Part shown: positions 25,086 to 31,559 of the stretch, one piece after another | How the letters are laid out: the number at the start of each line of letters is the position of its first letter | Position numbering within the stretch: the first letter of the stretch is position 1 | From: an uncultured Collinsella sp. | Lineage (GTDB): Bacteria; Actinomycetota; Coriobacteriia; Coriobacteriales; Coriobacteriaceae | DNA: 41,375 bases | NCBI GenBank assembly: GCA_902489945.1 | Contig: CABUBZ010000010.1 | Location: forward strand, 1 to 41,375 | Direction: 5' to 3' | The notes under the pieces: generated by a model | The model's input: the letters and a program-made list of their open reading frames with translations, nothing else | Databases searched by the model: none | What the model was told of the DNA's origin: nothing | Program-made: the position numbers and the translations under genes

Positions 25086-25980
25086 CTTGGCCTCCTTGAT
25101 CAAACTGAATCATTTCACCAAGAATACGAGAGAGCTCTTCCTCGTCTTTAAACTCAATCTCAATCTTATTCTTTCCACGCGAGCTCTTCACGCGAACGTT
25201 GGTATTAAATACCTGACGAAGTACACGCGCAGCCTTTTTAAAAGACTGAGGCGTTGCAGGCCTCGGCGTCTTAGGCGTCTCTCCGGCAGAAAACAATGGA
25301 GCAAGATTTTCTGTCGCTCTTACGGAAAGGCCCTCTGCAACAACCTTCTCTGCAAGTCGAATTCGCGCGTCCTCATAGGGAACTGCAAGAATCGCACGTG
25401 CGTGACCAGCAGTAAGTTTACCCTCAAAAATCATCTGCTGAACTACTTCGGGGAGATCGAGAAGGCGCAGCGAGTTTGTAATTGCAGAGCGTGACTTGCT
25501 TACGGCCTTCGACAACGCCTCCTGGGTCATACCGCTAGCATCGATGAGCTGGCGATAGCCCTTAGCCTCTTCGACGGGATTCAGATCAGAACGCTGAAGA
25601 TTTTCGATAAGAGCAAGAGCCAGCATCTCTTCATCATTAACATCTTTAATGATGACAGGCAGTTCCTCAAGACCAGCAAGCTTTGACGCCTGGTAACGAC
25701 GCTCACCAGCGATGATCTCATAGCCGTTTCCATGCTTGCGAACCAAGAGCGGCTGCAAAACGCCATGTTCTTGGATTGACTCGCTCAACTCGCGAAGTTC
25801 TGTTTCATTAAAGTGAATTCGCGGTTGATTAGGGTTGGGAACGATATCCTCAATAGGTAGTTTTGTTTCAGATGCGGCATTTGAAGCAGATGCAGCAGAA
25901 CCACCGGTCTCATACTCAGCCTCTGAGACCAAAGCATTGAGTCCGCGTCCCAATCCACCACGTTTCTTTGCACTAGGCAC
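25075..25980 (-). CDS. parB: Chromosome-partitioning protein ParB
   Basis: Protein of 301 residues that binds parS, spreads as a CTP-dependent clamp and loads SMC/ParA activity near the origin. The N-terminus RGGLGRGLNALV is the ParA-contact peptide. The N-terminal domain has IVPNPNQPR and the CTP-binding box AGERRYQASKLAG. NLQRSDLNPVEEA and the helix-turn-helix MTQEALSKAVSKSRSAITNSLRLL form the parS-binding part. A C-terminal dimerisation region ends in acidic residues. It overlaps parA by eight bases. Perfect parS sites lie directly upstream of parA. Codon use is more AT-rich than in surrounding genes. Confidence 0.96.
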   Translation of the reverse strand: MPSAKKRGGLGRGLNALVSEAEYETGGSAASASNAASETKLPIEDIVPNPNQPRIHFNETELRELSESIQEHGVLQPLLVRKHGNGYEIIAGERRYQASKLAGLEELPVIIKDVNDEEMLALALIENLQRSDLNPVEEAKGYRQLIDASGMTQEALSKAVSKSRSAITNSLRLLDLPEVVQQMIFEGKLTAGHARAILAVPYEDARIRLAEKVVAEGLSVRATENLAPLFSAGETPKTPRPATPQSFKKAARVLRQVFNTNVRVKSSRGKNKIEIEFKDEEELSRILGEMIQFDQGGQDEE

Positions 25981-26773
25981 GCTTGATCACCTCTTTTGCA
26001 AGGTTCATATACGCTTTTGCACCCTTATTTTGAGGTGCATAGGTAATTACCGGTTCTCCAAAAGACGGAGCTTCAGAGATTTTAACCGTACGGGGAATCA
26101 GCGTCTTAAACGCCTTATCACCAAAGTACGATTGAACTTCCTCAACAACCTGATTCGACAAAGAAGTACGTGAGTCATACATGGTCATAAGCACGCCATA
26201 GGTGTCTAAGCCCTTGTTCAGACGTGATTTGACCATCTTCATTGACTCAAGCAGCTTCGTAACGCCCTCGAGTGCGTAATACTCACACTGGATTGGAATC
26301 AAAACGCTATCTGCTGCGGTCAAGGCATTGATAGTAAGCAGGCCGAGCGAAGGAGGACAGTCAATGAAAATAAAATCGAACTCGTCCTGAATCGGCTCAA
26401 GCAAATCTTTGAGGCGGGTTTCACGAGCAATTGCGCTTACGAGCTCAATTTCGGCACCTGCAAGCTGAATCGTAGCTGGAATTACGAATACCTTTTTGCA
26501 ATTTGTATCAAGAACAAGCGATCCTGCCGGCACATCATTCAACAATGCATCATAGATGCAGTGATCAAGGTCTTCTTTTTCAATTCCAAATCCACTGGTA
26601 CTGTTTCCCTGCGGATCAAAATCGACAATCAGTGTCTTACGACCCTGCTCACCCAGTGCTGCTGCAAGGTTTACAGCCGTCGTTGACTTACCGACGCCGC
26701 CTTTTTGATTGATGATTGCAATGATACGCGTGTCTTTTGCGTTCTTAGAACGCTTAACGTCGCGAAATCCCAC
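25973..26773 (-). CDS. parA: Chromosome-partitioning ATPase ParA (Soj type)
   Basis: Deviant-Walker ATPase of 266 residues that binds DNA non-specifically and drives ParB-parS segregation. It may also modulate DnaA, as Soj does in Bacillus. It shows the deviant Walker A KGGVGKS (24-30), the Walker A' block VDFDPQGNSTSGFG, Walker B FIFIDCPPSLGLLT, and TVKISEAPSFGEPV near the C-terminus, all typical of chromosomal ParA. The start is GTG at 26773, preceded by AGGAGG. It sits directly downstream of the triple parS cluster, so ParB bound there may autoregulate the operon. Confidence 0.97.
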   Translation of the reverse strand: MGFRDVKRSKNAKDTRIIAIINQKGGVGKSTTAVNLAAALGEQGRKTLIVDFDPQGNSTSGFGIEKEDLDHCIYDALLNDVPAGSLVLDTNCKKVFVIPATIQLAGAEIELVSAIARETRLKDLLEPIQDEFDFIFIDCPPSLGLLTINALTAADSVLIPIQCEYYALEGVTKLLESMKMVKSRLNKGLDTYGVLMTMYDSRTSLSNQVVEEVQSYFGDKAFKTLIPRTVKISEAPSFGEPVITYAPQNKGAKAYMNLAKEVIKRA

Positions 26774-26812
26774 GGTCCCTCCTGGTGTGTATTAAAGCTG
26801 TCAAACGGAGGA

Positions 26813-26828
26813 TGTTTCACGTGAAACA
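26813..26828 (+). other. parS site 1 (perfect)
   Basis: Perfect 16-bp palindrome TGTTTCACGTGAAACA, the known ParB-binding consensus. It is 39 bp from site 2, in the rsmG-parA intergenic region. Confidence 0.95.
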
Positions 26829-26851
26829 TTCCGATTCGATATCAACCGCCA

Positions 26852-26867
26852 TGTTTCACGTGAAACA
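26852..26867 (+). other. parS site 2 (perfect)
   Basis: Perfect TGTTTCACGTGAAACA, midway between sites 1 and 3 with starts exactly 39 bp apart on both sides. Confidence 0.95.
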
Positions 26868-26890
26868 CTGCAAGTTGTTAGTATCCATTA

Positions 26891-26906
26891 TGTTTCACGT
26901 GAAACA
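26891..26906 (+). other. parS site 3 (perfect)
   Basis: Perfect TGTTTCACGTGAAACA ending one base before the rsmG stop codon (26908-26910). Together the three sites fill most of the 134-base rsmG-parA gap. Confidence 0.95.
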
Positions 26907-26907
26907 T

Positions 26908-27645
26908 CTAGGCAAGCGGATTCTTCTTAGCCATGCCATTTGCACGAGGCAATGAAACGGATGCTGGATGACTCTTCTTGAGAACAATGAACTCCCTGTG
27001 GCCCAAGCCCTCAGGCAAATCGATTGCGTCATTAAGAAGCAAAGTGAAGCCGCAAATCTTAGCTGCCGACATGCCGGAAACTAGCTCCTCATCCGAAGGA
27101 TTACCCTTGGTGACAACAAATAGACCTCCATCCTTGAGGAACGGAGCCGCATACTCAACAAGAATCGGTAGAGGGGCAAGTGCGCGGGCGGTTACGACAG
27201 AAAACTGCTTCTTATGGCTTCGAGCATATTCTTCAAGGCGATCATGAATCGCATGAGCATGTTTCAACCCAAGAGCATGAACAAAAGAATTGACGGCATC
27301 AACCTTCTTACCAACAGAGTCAATATAAGTAGTTTTACGATGCGTGGCTATGGTTAACGGAATACCAGGGAAGCCCGCACCTGTCCCCATATCGAGCAAA
27401 GCTCCCTCAGGAGCCTTATTGATATAGGGGAGCAAAACAAGTGAGTCGAGGATATGAAGTACCGCAGCATCTTCTACGTTAAGAATACGGGTGAGATTAG
27501 TTGTCTTATTTGTTTCCAGAACCAAATCCAAATGCTGAATACATTTCCTCAGCTCAACATCAGATACGCTCAAGGAATACTCTTTGCAATAGGAAGATAG
27601 ACGAGTCAACATCTCGTCAGCTTGTTGATCAGTAAGTACTAACAA
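26908..27645 (-). CDS. rsmG: 16S rRNA m7G527 methyltransferase
   Basis: SAM-dependent enzyme of 245 residues that makes N7-methylguanine in the 530 loop of 16S rRNA; its loss gives low-level streptomycin resistance in other bacteria. The SAM site is LLDMGTGAGFPGIPL. Other typical blocks are NLTRI, HILDSLVLLPY, VTARALAPLP and the C-terminal LGHREFIVLKK. The start is chosen as TTG at 27645 because AAGGAG lies six bases upstream, giving the family's usual length; a Met 16 codons upstream has no such site. It is followed by parA and parB, the conserved gidB-parA-parB order. A terminator behind jag lies upstream, so the unit must have its own promoter, which was not identified clearly. Confidence 0.95.
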   Translation of the reverse strand: MLVLTDQQADEMLTRLSSYCKEYSLSVSDVELRKCIQHLDLVLETNKTTNLTRILNVEDAAVLHILDSLVLLPYINKAPEGALLDMGTGAGFPGIPLTIATHRKTTYIDSVGKKVDAVNSFVHALGLKHAHAIHDRLEEYARSHKKQFSVVTARALAPLPILVEYAAPFLKDGGLFVVTKGNPSDEELVSGMSAAKICGFTLLLNDAIDLPEGLGHREFIVLKKSHPASVSLPRANGMAKKNPLA

Positions 27646-27691
27646 CGAAAGCTCCTTTCTGACAAAAATCAGTGTATCGAGAACTTTTGAC

Positions 27692-27722
27692 AAAAAAAGG
27701 GGACGTGGAAACCACGTCCCCT
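27692..27722 (-). terminator. Rho-independent terminator of the rpmH-jag operon
   Basis: AGGGGACGTGG and CCACGTCCCCT form an 11-bp stem with a short TTT loop, followed on the minus strand by seven U residues, 20 bases after the jag stop. Confidence 0.95.
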
Positions 27723-27741
27723 TAGCATAAGCTCGAGCAGA

Positions 27742-28311
27742 TTATCGAGCAACAATCACCACATGGCGATCAGGGTCAGAACCCTCAGAATGAGTATCGA
27801 CGGCATCATTGCCACGAAGCGCAATGTGAACCAGTCGACGCTCATAGGCATTCATGGGCGGAAGCGAAACACTCTTATGAGTGCGGATGGCACGCTCGGC
27901 TGCAGACTGTGCCCTGGAGGCAACCTTGTCCTGACGGCGGCTCTTGTATCCCTCGACGTCCACTACAACCGGATACCTAAAGCCAAGCTTGCGGCTCACT
28001 AGCAAAGAGAACATAACCTGAAGGGCATCAAGGGTGCGACCATGACGGCCAATGAGAACAGCAAGGTCGGGAGCCGTTACATCCAGAATCAGCTCACCCT
28101 CGTCGCCCTCATACTCATCAATAGGAGAGTTGGCGGCATCGAAGTGCGAAAGGATGGAACGCAGGATGGAAATCGCGACATCGGCAATGGTGTCGAGCTC
28201 CTCGTCGGTCAGCTCTTCACCGGCCTTGTAGCGCTGTGCAATCTCGGGATAATCGCCCGCGACCTGCGGGGCAACCTCCTCAAGCATATCCTCGATAATC
28301 TCTTCAGACAT
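27742..28311 (-). CDS. jag: Jag/KhpB RNA-binding protein (KH and R3H domains)
   Basis: RNA-binding protein of 189 residues. It has an acidic N-terminal region (about 1-60), a type II KH domain (about 70-115) with the GRHG loop, and an R3H domain (about 125-189) with SLPPMNAYERRLVHIAL. In Gram-positives this protein pairs with KhpA and affects cell division and membrane protein production. The classical Jag-N domain is not obvious, so this is the short actinobacterial form. The start is ATG 28311 with GGAG six bases upstream; a TTG four codons earlier overlaps the ribosome site. It is the last gene of the rpmH operon, before a strong terminator. Confidence 0.94.
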   Translation of the reverse strand: MSEEIIEDMLEEVAPQVAGDYPEIAQRYKAGEELTDEELDTIADVAISILRSILSHFDAANSPIDEYEGDEGELILDVTAPDLAVLIGRHGRTLDALQVMFSLLVSRKLGFRYPVVVDVEGYKSRRQDKVASRAQSAAERAIRTHKSVSLPPMNAYERRLVHIALRGNDAVDTHSEGSDPDRHVVIVAR

Positions 28312-28355
28312 AACGTACTCCAAAAGTTAGGTACCTAAATAAGATTGATATCCCG

Positions 28356-29126
28356 CTACTTCTTCTTGTGCGGACGCGGCTTCTTCTCGCGGCGCGTGAC
28401 CTCGACCTGCAGCGGGGCGTTCTTAAGACGCTCCTCCTCATCGGCCTTGGCCTTGTCGATAACCTTCTGCGTCACGAAGATCTGCTGGATAACCTGCCAA
28501 GCAGAAGATACATCGTAATAGAGCAGGACGCCAACGGGCAGGCTCCAGCCCATCCAGAGCATCATGACGGTCATAACAACGGCCATCATGCGCATGCTCT
28601 GGGCCTGCTGACCAGTCTGATTGCGAGACATATACAGCTGCGGAATCAGGGTCAGGACGGCAAACAGGATCAGGCAGACCAGCGCAGGCAGTGCAACCAT
28701 AAAGCCATCGGCAAAGGAAGCGCTCGGCGTCGTGGTCAGGTCGGGCAGAATGTTGGAGAACGAGAACGTGCCCTCGTCAAAGTACTGCGGCAGATTGCGC
28801 AGCAACGTGAACAGGGCGAACAGGATAGGCATCTGGATCAGCAGCGGCAGACAACCAGCCATGGGGTTGAACTTGTTCTCGCTGTAGAACTTCTGCATCT
28901 CCTCGGCCTGACGCTGGGGATCGTCTGCATAGCGCTCCTGGATCTCGAGCATCTTGGGCTGCAGCACCTGCATGCGGGCCGTCGACTTGGTCGACTTGAG
29001 CATAAGCGGCGTCAGCAGCAGACGGATAATGACCACCAGGATGATGATGGACAGGCCCCAGTCGACCGCAAAGGTCTGGATGAGCTTGAGCAGCTCAAAA
29101 AGGATGTTAACGATCCAATCCCACAT
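28356..29126 (-). CDS. yidC: Membrane protein insertase YidC/Oxa1
   Basis: Inserts and folds inner-membrane proteins, alone or with SecYEG; 256 residues. It lacks the large periplasmic domain of Gram-negative YidC. Hydrophobic segments run from about residue 5 (ILFELLKLIQTFAVDWG), then LSIIILVVIIRLLLTPL, which carries the groove Arg, a cytoplasmic hairpin (LQPKMLEIQERYADDPQ), CLPLLIQMPILFALF, and further helices around FMVALPALVCLILF and MAVVMTVMMLWMGW. The C-terminal tail is strongly basic (KKPRPHKKK), fitting ribosome contact. No lipobox is present at the N-terminus. GGAGG precedes the ATG. Its neighbours yidD and rnpA are the classical ones. Confidence 0.96.
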   Translation of the reverse strand: MWDWIVNILFELLKLIQTFAVDWGLSIIILVVIIRLLLTPLMLKSTKSTARMQVLQPKMLEIQERYADDPQRQAEEMQKFYSENKFNPMAGCLPLLIQMPILFALFTLLRNLPQYFDEGTFSFSNILPDLTTTPSASFADGFMVALPALVCLILFAVLTLIPQLYMSRNQTGQQAQSMRMMAVVMTVMMLWMGWSLPVGVLLYYDVSSAWQVIQQIFVTQKVIDKAKADEEERLKNAPLQVEVTRREKKPRPHKKK

Positions 29127-29155
29127 GTAAGTTTTCCTCCGATAGCGAGTGCCCG

Positions 29156-29380
29156 CTAGGGCACAGGGTCATAACCGCCGACGTGCAGGGGATTGCAGCG
29201 AGCGATGCGCCTCACGGCAAGCCAGCAGCCTCTCAAAACACCGTATTTCTCAATCGCCTGAACGGCGTATTGCGAACACGTTGGATAATAAATGCAGGCG
29301 TCAGGCAATAAGGGCGAAATAACCTGTTGATATATGCGAATAGGAGCGATGGCAACACGCCGCAAGACGTGATTGCTCAT
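29156..29380 (-). CDS. yidD: Membrane protein insertion efficiency factor YidD
   Basis: Small protein of 74 residues that helps YidC-dependent insertion. It has the family signature around IRIYQQVISPLLPDACIYYPTCSQYAVQAIEKYG with the conserved CxxxPTCS-type cysteines, RCNPLHVGGYDPVP at the end, and an amphipathic basic N-terminus. The start ATG overlaps the rnpA stop by four bases, so translation is coupled. Confidence 0.96.
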   Translation of the reverse strand: MSNHVLRRVAIAPIRIYQQVISPLLPDACIYYPTCSQYAVQAIEKYGVLRGCWLAVRRIARCNPLHVGGYDPVP

Positions 29381-29715
29381 CGCTCCTCCCCGGCAACGCC
29401 GGCGCGTTTCATAAGCGAACGCAACGCCTTGTCCATCTCCTGCGGCGAGGAAACCCTCGTCTTGGGAGTTGCGAACAAGATGATGTCATAACCCGCAACG
29501 GGAAATCCGCAGCTGCGGGCGGCCTCGCGCATCACACGCTTAGAACGGTTGCGCACGACCGCACAACCGAGCCGTTTAGCACCAACGAAGGCGACCCTTC
29601 CGGAGTCGCCTTCGCCAACCGATTCACATATGGTCATTCGAATCAGAGGATGATTGAAACGACGCCCCTGACTGAACACATGCTCGAAATCTTGCCGAGA
29701 CTTAATAGTCTTCAT
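29377..29715 (-). CDS. rnpA: Ribonuclease P protein component
   Basis: Protein subunit of RNase P, which trims tRNA 5' leaders with its catalytic RNA; 112 residues. It has the N-terminal MKTIKSRQDFEHVFSQGRRF, the central VGAKRLGCAVVRNRSKRVMREA with the RNR motif contacting RNA, and YDIILFATPKT. The order rpmH-rnpA-yidD-yidC is highly conserved near bacterial origins. It starts 20 bases after rpmH. Confidence 0.96.
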   Translation of the reverse strand: MKTIKSRQDFEHVFSQGRRFNHPLIRMTICESVGEGDSGRVAFVGAKRLGCAVVRNRSKRVMREAARSCGFPVAGYDIILFATPKTRVSSPQEMDKALRSLMKRAGVAGEER

Positions 29716-29735
29716 GCGAGATGTGTGTATCGCTG

Positions 29736-29870
29736 CTAGACAGTGAGACGCTTGCGGCCCTTGGCGCGACGACGGGCGAGCACGGCACGACCACCCTTAG
29801 TGGCCATACGGGCACGGAAGCCATGGGTCTTGGCACGCTTACGCTTATTAGGCTGATACGTACGCTTCAT
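29736..29870 (-). CDS. rpmH: Large-subunit ribosomal protein bL34
   Basis: Protein of 44 residues starting MKRTYQPNKRKRAKTHGF, with the standard RMATKGGRAVLARRRAKGRK body. It is very basic and binds 23S rRNA. The start is ATG 29870 with AGGAGG seven bases upstream; the in-frame 20 codons upstream are non-coding leader. It is the first gene of the operon that runs to jag. Confidence 0.98.
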   Translation of the reverse strand: MKRTYQPNKRKRAKTHGFRARMATKGGRAVLARRRAKGRKRLTV

Positions 29871-30215
29871 CTTAAGTTCCTCCTGCTGCATTTCGAGTGT
29901 CCGCGGGGACGCGGACGCAGATATAGACACGTGAGCTTGAAGATTGTAGGGAAATCAATGTTCAAATGTCAAGAAATCAAAGGTAAAAGGTTGCGCAGTT
30001 CACACGGTTCCCCCATAAGCAGATTCGGTATTTGAGACAGTTGGCAACTTTTCACGATATTTCATCGAGTTTTCAACAGGTCATGTTGGCAATGTTGAGA
30101 ACTTTTCGTCCGATTTCCAAAGTTTTCAACAGGTTTTGAAAAGTTGTCGAAAGATGAGAAACATTGCACGGTGAGCTACTATCTGTTCGAAACCTTTTGA
30201 AAGATTGCGAGCGGC
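29871..30215 (+). other. Candidate upstream origin zone (oriC part 1), no protein gene
   Basis: This 345-base gap lies between divergent rpmH and the GHKL-ATPase gene, where gene orientation switches. TTTTCAACA occurs at 30070-30078 and 30123-30131 (7 of 9 matches to TTATCCACA). Related CTTTTC-type words lie at 30049-30058 and about 30101-30107, and TTTTGAAAAG at 30134-30143. It also contains the rpmH promoter. The origin role is inferred from position and repeats. Confidence 0.55.
29943..29972 (-). promoter_or_regulatory. Strong promoter of the rpmH operon
   Basis: On the minus strand a perfect -35 TTGACA (29967-29972), 18-base spacer and -10 TACAAT (29943-29948) lie about 75 bases before the rpmH start. 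It is the best promoter in the window. Confidence 0.85.
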
Positions 30216-31544
30216 ATGTCTGACGACTTTTACACCATGGTCGACTCCGGAGATCCGGCACCCGACAACGAGCACATCACCGGCGTACGCGAAGAGCGCG
30301 ACGAGGACGAACAGACCGCAGTAAAAGCGCCTGCAGCGATGTATGCGGCGCGCATAGCGGTATACGACGACATGCTATCGACCCCGCGCGTGATTGTCAT
30401 CGAGCCGCAAGACGTCCGCACGTATCTGGAAGAGACGACCAACACCGTCTACCAATGCATGAAGGAACAGGGCGGCCACATCTCGCTCATGGTCATCCGC
30501 GAGATTGTCGAAAACTTTATCCACGCCCACTTTGCAGAGCCCATCATCTCGATCCTGGACGGCGGAGACACGATTCGCTTTGCCGATCAGGGGCCGGGCA
30601 TCGATGACAAGGAACGCGCCTTCGACTTTGGCGTGACCAGCGCAAACAGCAAGATGAAGCGGTATATCCGCGGAACCGGGGCGGGGTTTCCCATGGTACA
30701 GGAGTACCTGGAAAACGCCGGCGGCGCCGTCTCCATCGAAGACAACATGGGCAACGGCACCGTGGTGACCGTGAGCCTGAACCCCAAGCGCGTGCAGGAA
30801 ATCGAGCGTGCCGGCGGACGCGGTGCCGCCGTGCGCCCCGAGACCGAGCAGACAGTCTATCCCCTGCCGGGAGCTTTTACACAGCCGCCCATGGCACAGA
30901 TGCAGCAGTCTGGGATGCTCCCCGCGCAGGAGTTCCAGGCGATGTCGATGCCGGTGCCTCCAAACACTCCAGAGGGAATGCCTCCGACAGACCAGGATGT
31001 CGCCGTCCAACAATCGACAGGCATGCCGGGCGGCCAGCAAATGGGTTATCAGCCGTACCCGCAAGGGTATCCATATCAACAAGTACCGCAGCAGGGGCAC
31101 GGGTACGCCCAGCAGTATCCGCAACAGTACCCGCAGGGATACCAGCAGCCGTACCAGCAGATGCCCCAGCAACAGTACAACCCCTGGGCACAGCAGGCAC
31201 CGGCGCAGCCTTACCAACAGTGGCCGCAAAGTTTTCAACAGCAGATGCCACCCATGCAGAGTTCTCAACAACCAGCAGCTCAAATGATGTATCCTAATGC
31301 GGCAAATCAGTATGCACAGCCACAGCCGGACGTGTTCGTAAGCGACCGCGGCAACGCCGCGCTAGGCTATCTGGCGCAAAATCAGGCGTGCGGCGCGACC
31401 GATCTGGCGAGGGCGTTTGGAAATTCGGCCCCCACCTGGTCGCGAACGCTCAATGATTTGGCGCAGGCCGGCTTGGTCATCAAGCATGGCCAAAAATACC
31501 ATCTGACCGAACTCGGCGCAGCTCGCGTGCGAGCTCAGAGCTAA
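30216..31544 (+). CDS. GHKL ATPase-like protein with Q/P/Y-rich linker and C-terminal winged helix
   Basis: Protein of 442 residues, not recognised as a named family. Residues about 60-190 form a histidine-kinase-type ATP-binding fold without an H-box: N-box REIVENFIHAHF (Glu99, Asn100), G1 FADQGPGID (Asp124, Gly126, Gly128), G2 GTGAGF (153-158) and NGTVVTV. Residues about 222-372 are a low-complexity tract dominated by Gln, Pro, Tyr and Met, prion-like in composition. Residues about 376-440 (RGNAALGYLAQ, LARAFGNSAPTWSRTLNDL, GLVIKHGQKYHLTELG) look like a MarR-type winged helix. It could be an ATP-dependent DNA-binding switch or an anti-sigma-like kinase. dnaA follows after 15 bases, so both are probably one transcript. 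The ribosome site is weak. TTTTCAACA and TTCTCAACA words lie inside the Gln tract (31232-31240, 31262-31270). Confidence 0.85.
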   Translation: MSDDFYTMVDSGDPAPDNEHITGVREERDEDEQTAVKAPAAMYAARIAVYDDMLSTPRVIVIEPQDVRTYLEETTNTVYQCMKEQGGHISLMVIREIVENFIHAHFAEPIISILDGGDTIRFADQGPGIDDKERAFDFGVTSANSKMKRYIRGTGAGFPMVQEYLENAGGAVSIEDNMGNGTVVTVSLNPKRVQEIERAGGRGAAVRPETEQTVYPLPGAFTQPPMAQMQQSGMLPAQEFQAMSMPVPPNTPEGMPPTDQDVAVQQSTGMPGGQQMGYQPYPQGYPYQQVPQQGHGYAQQYPQQYPQGYQQPYQQMPQQQYNPWAQQAPAQPYQQWPQSFQQQMPPMQSSQQPAAQMMYPNAANQYAQPQPDVFVSDRGNAALGYLAQNQACGATDLARAFGNSAPTWSRTLNDLAQAGLVIKHGQKYHLTELGAARVRAQS

Positions 31545-31559
31545 AGGACGGGAGAGACC

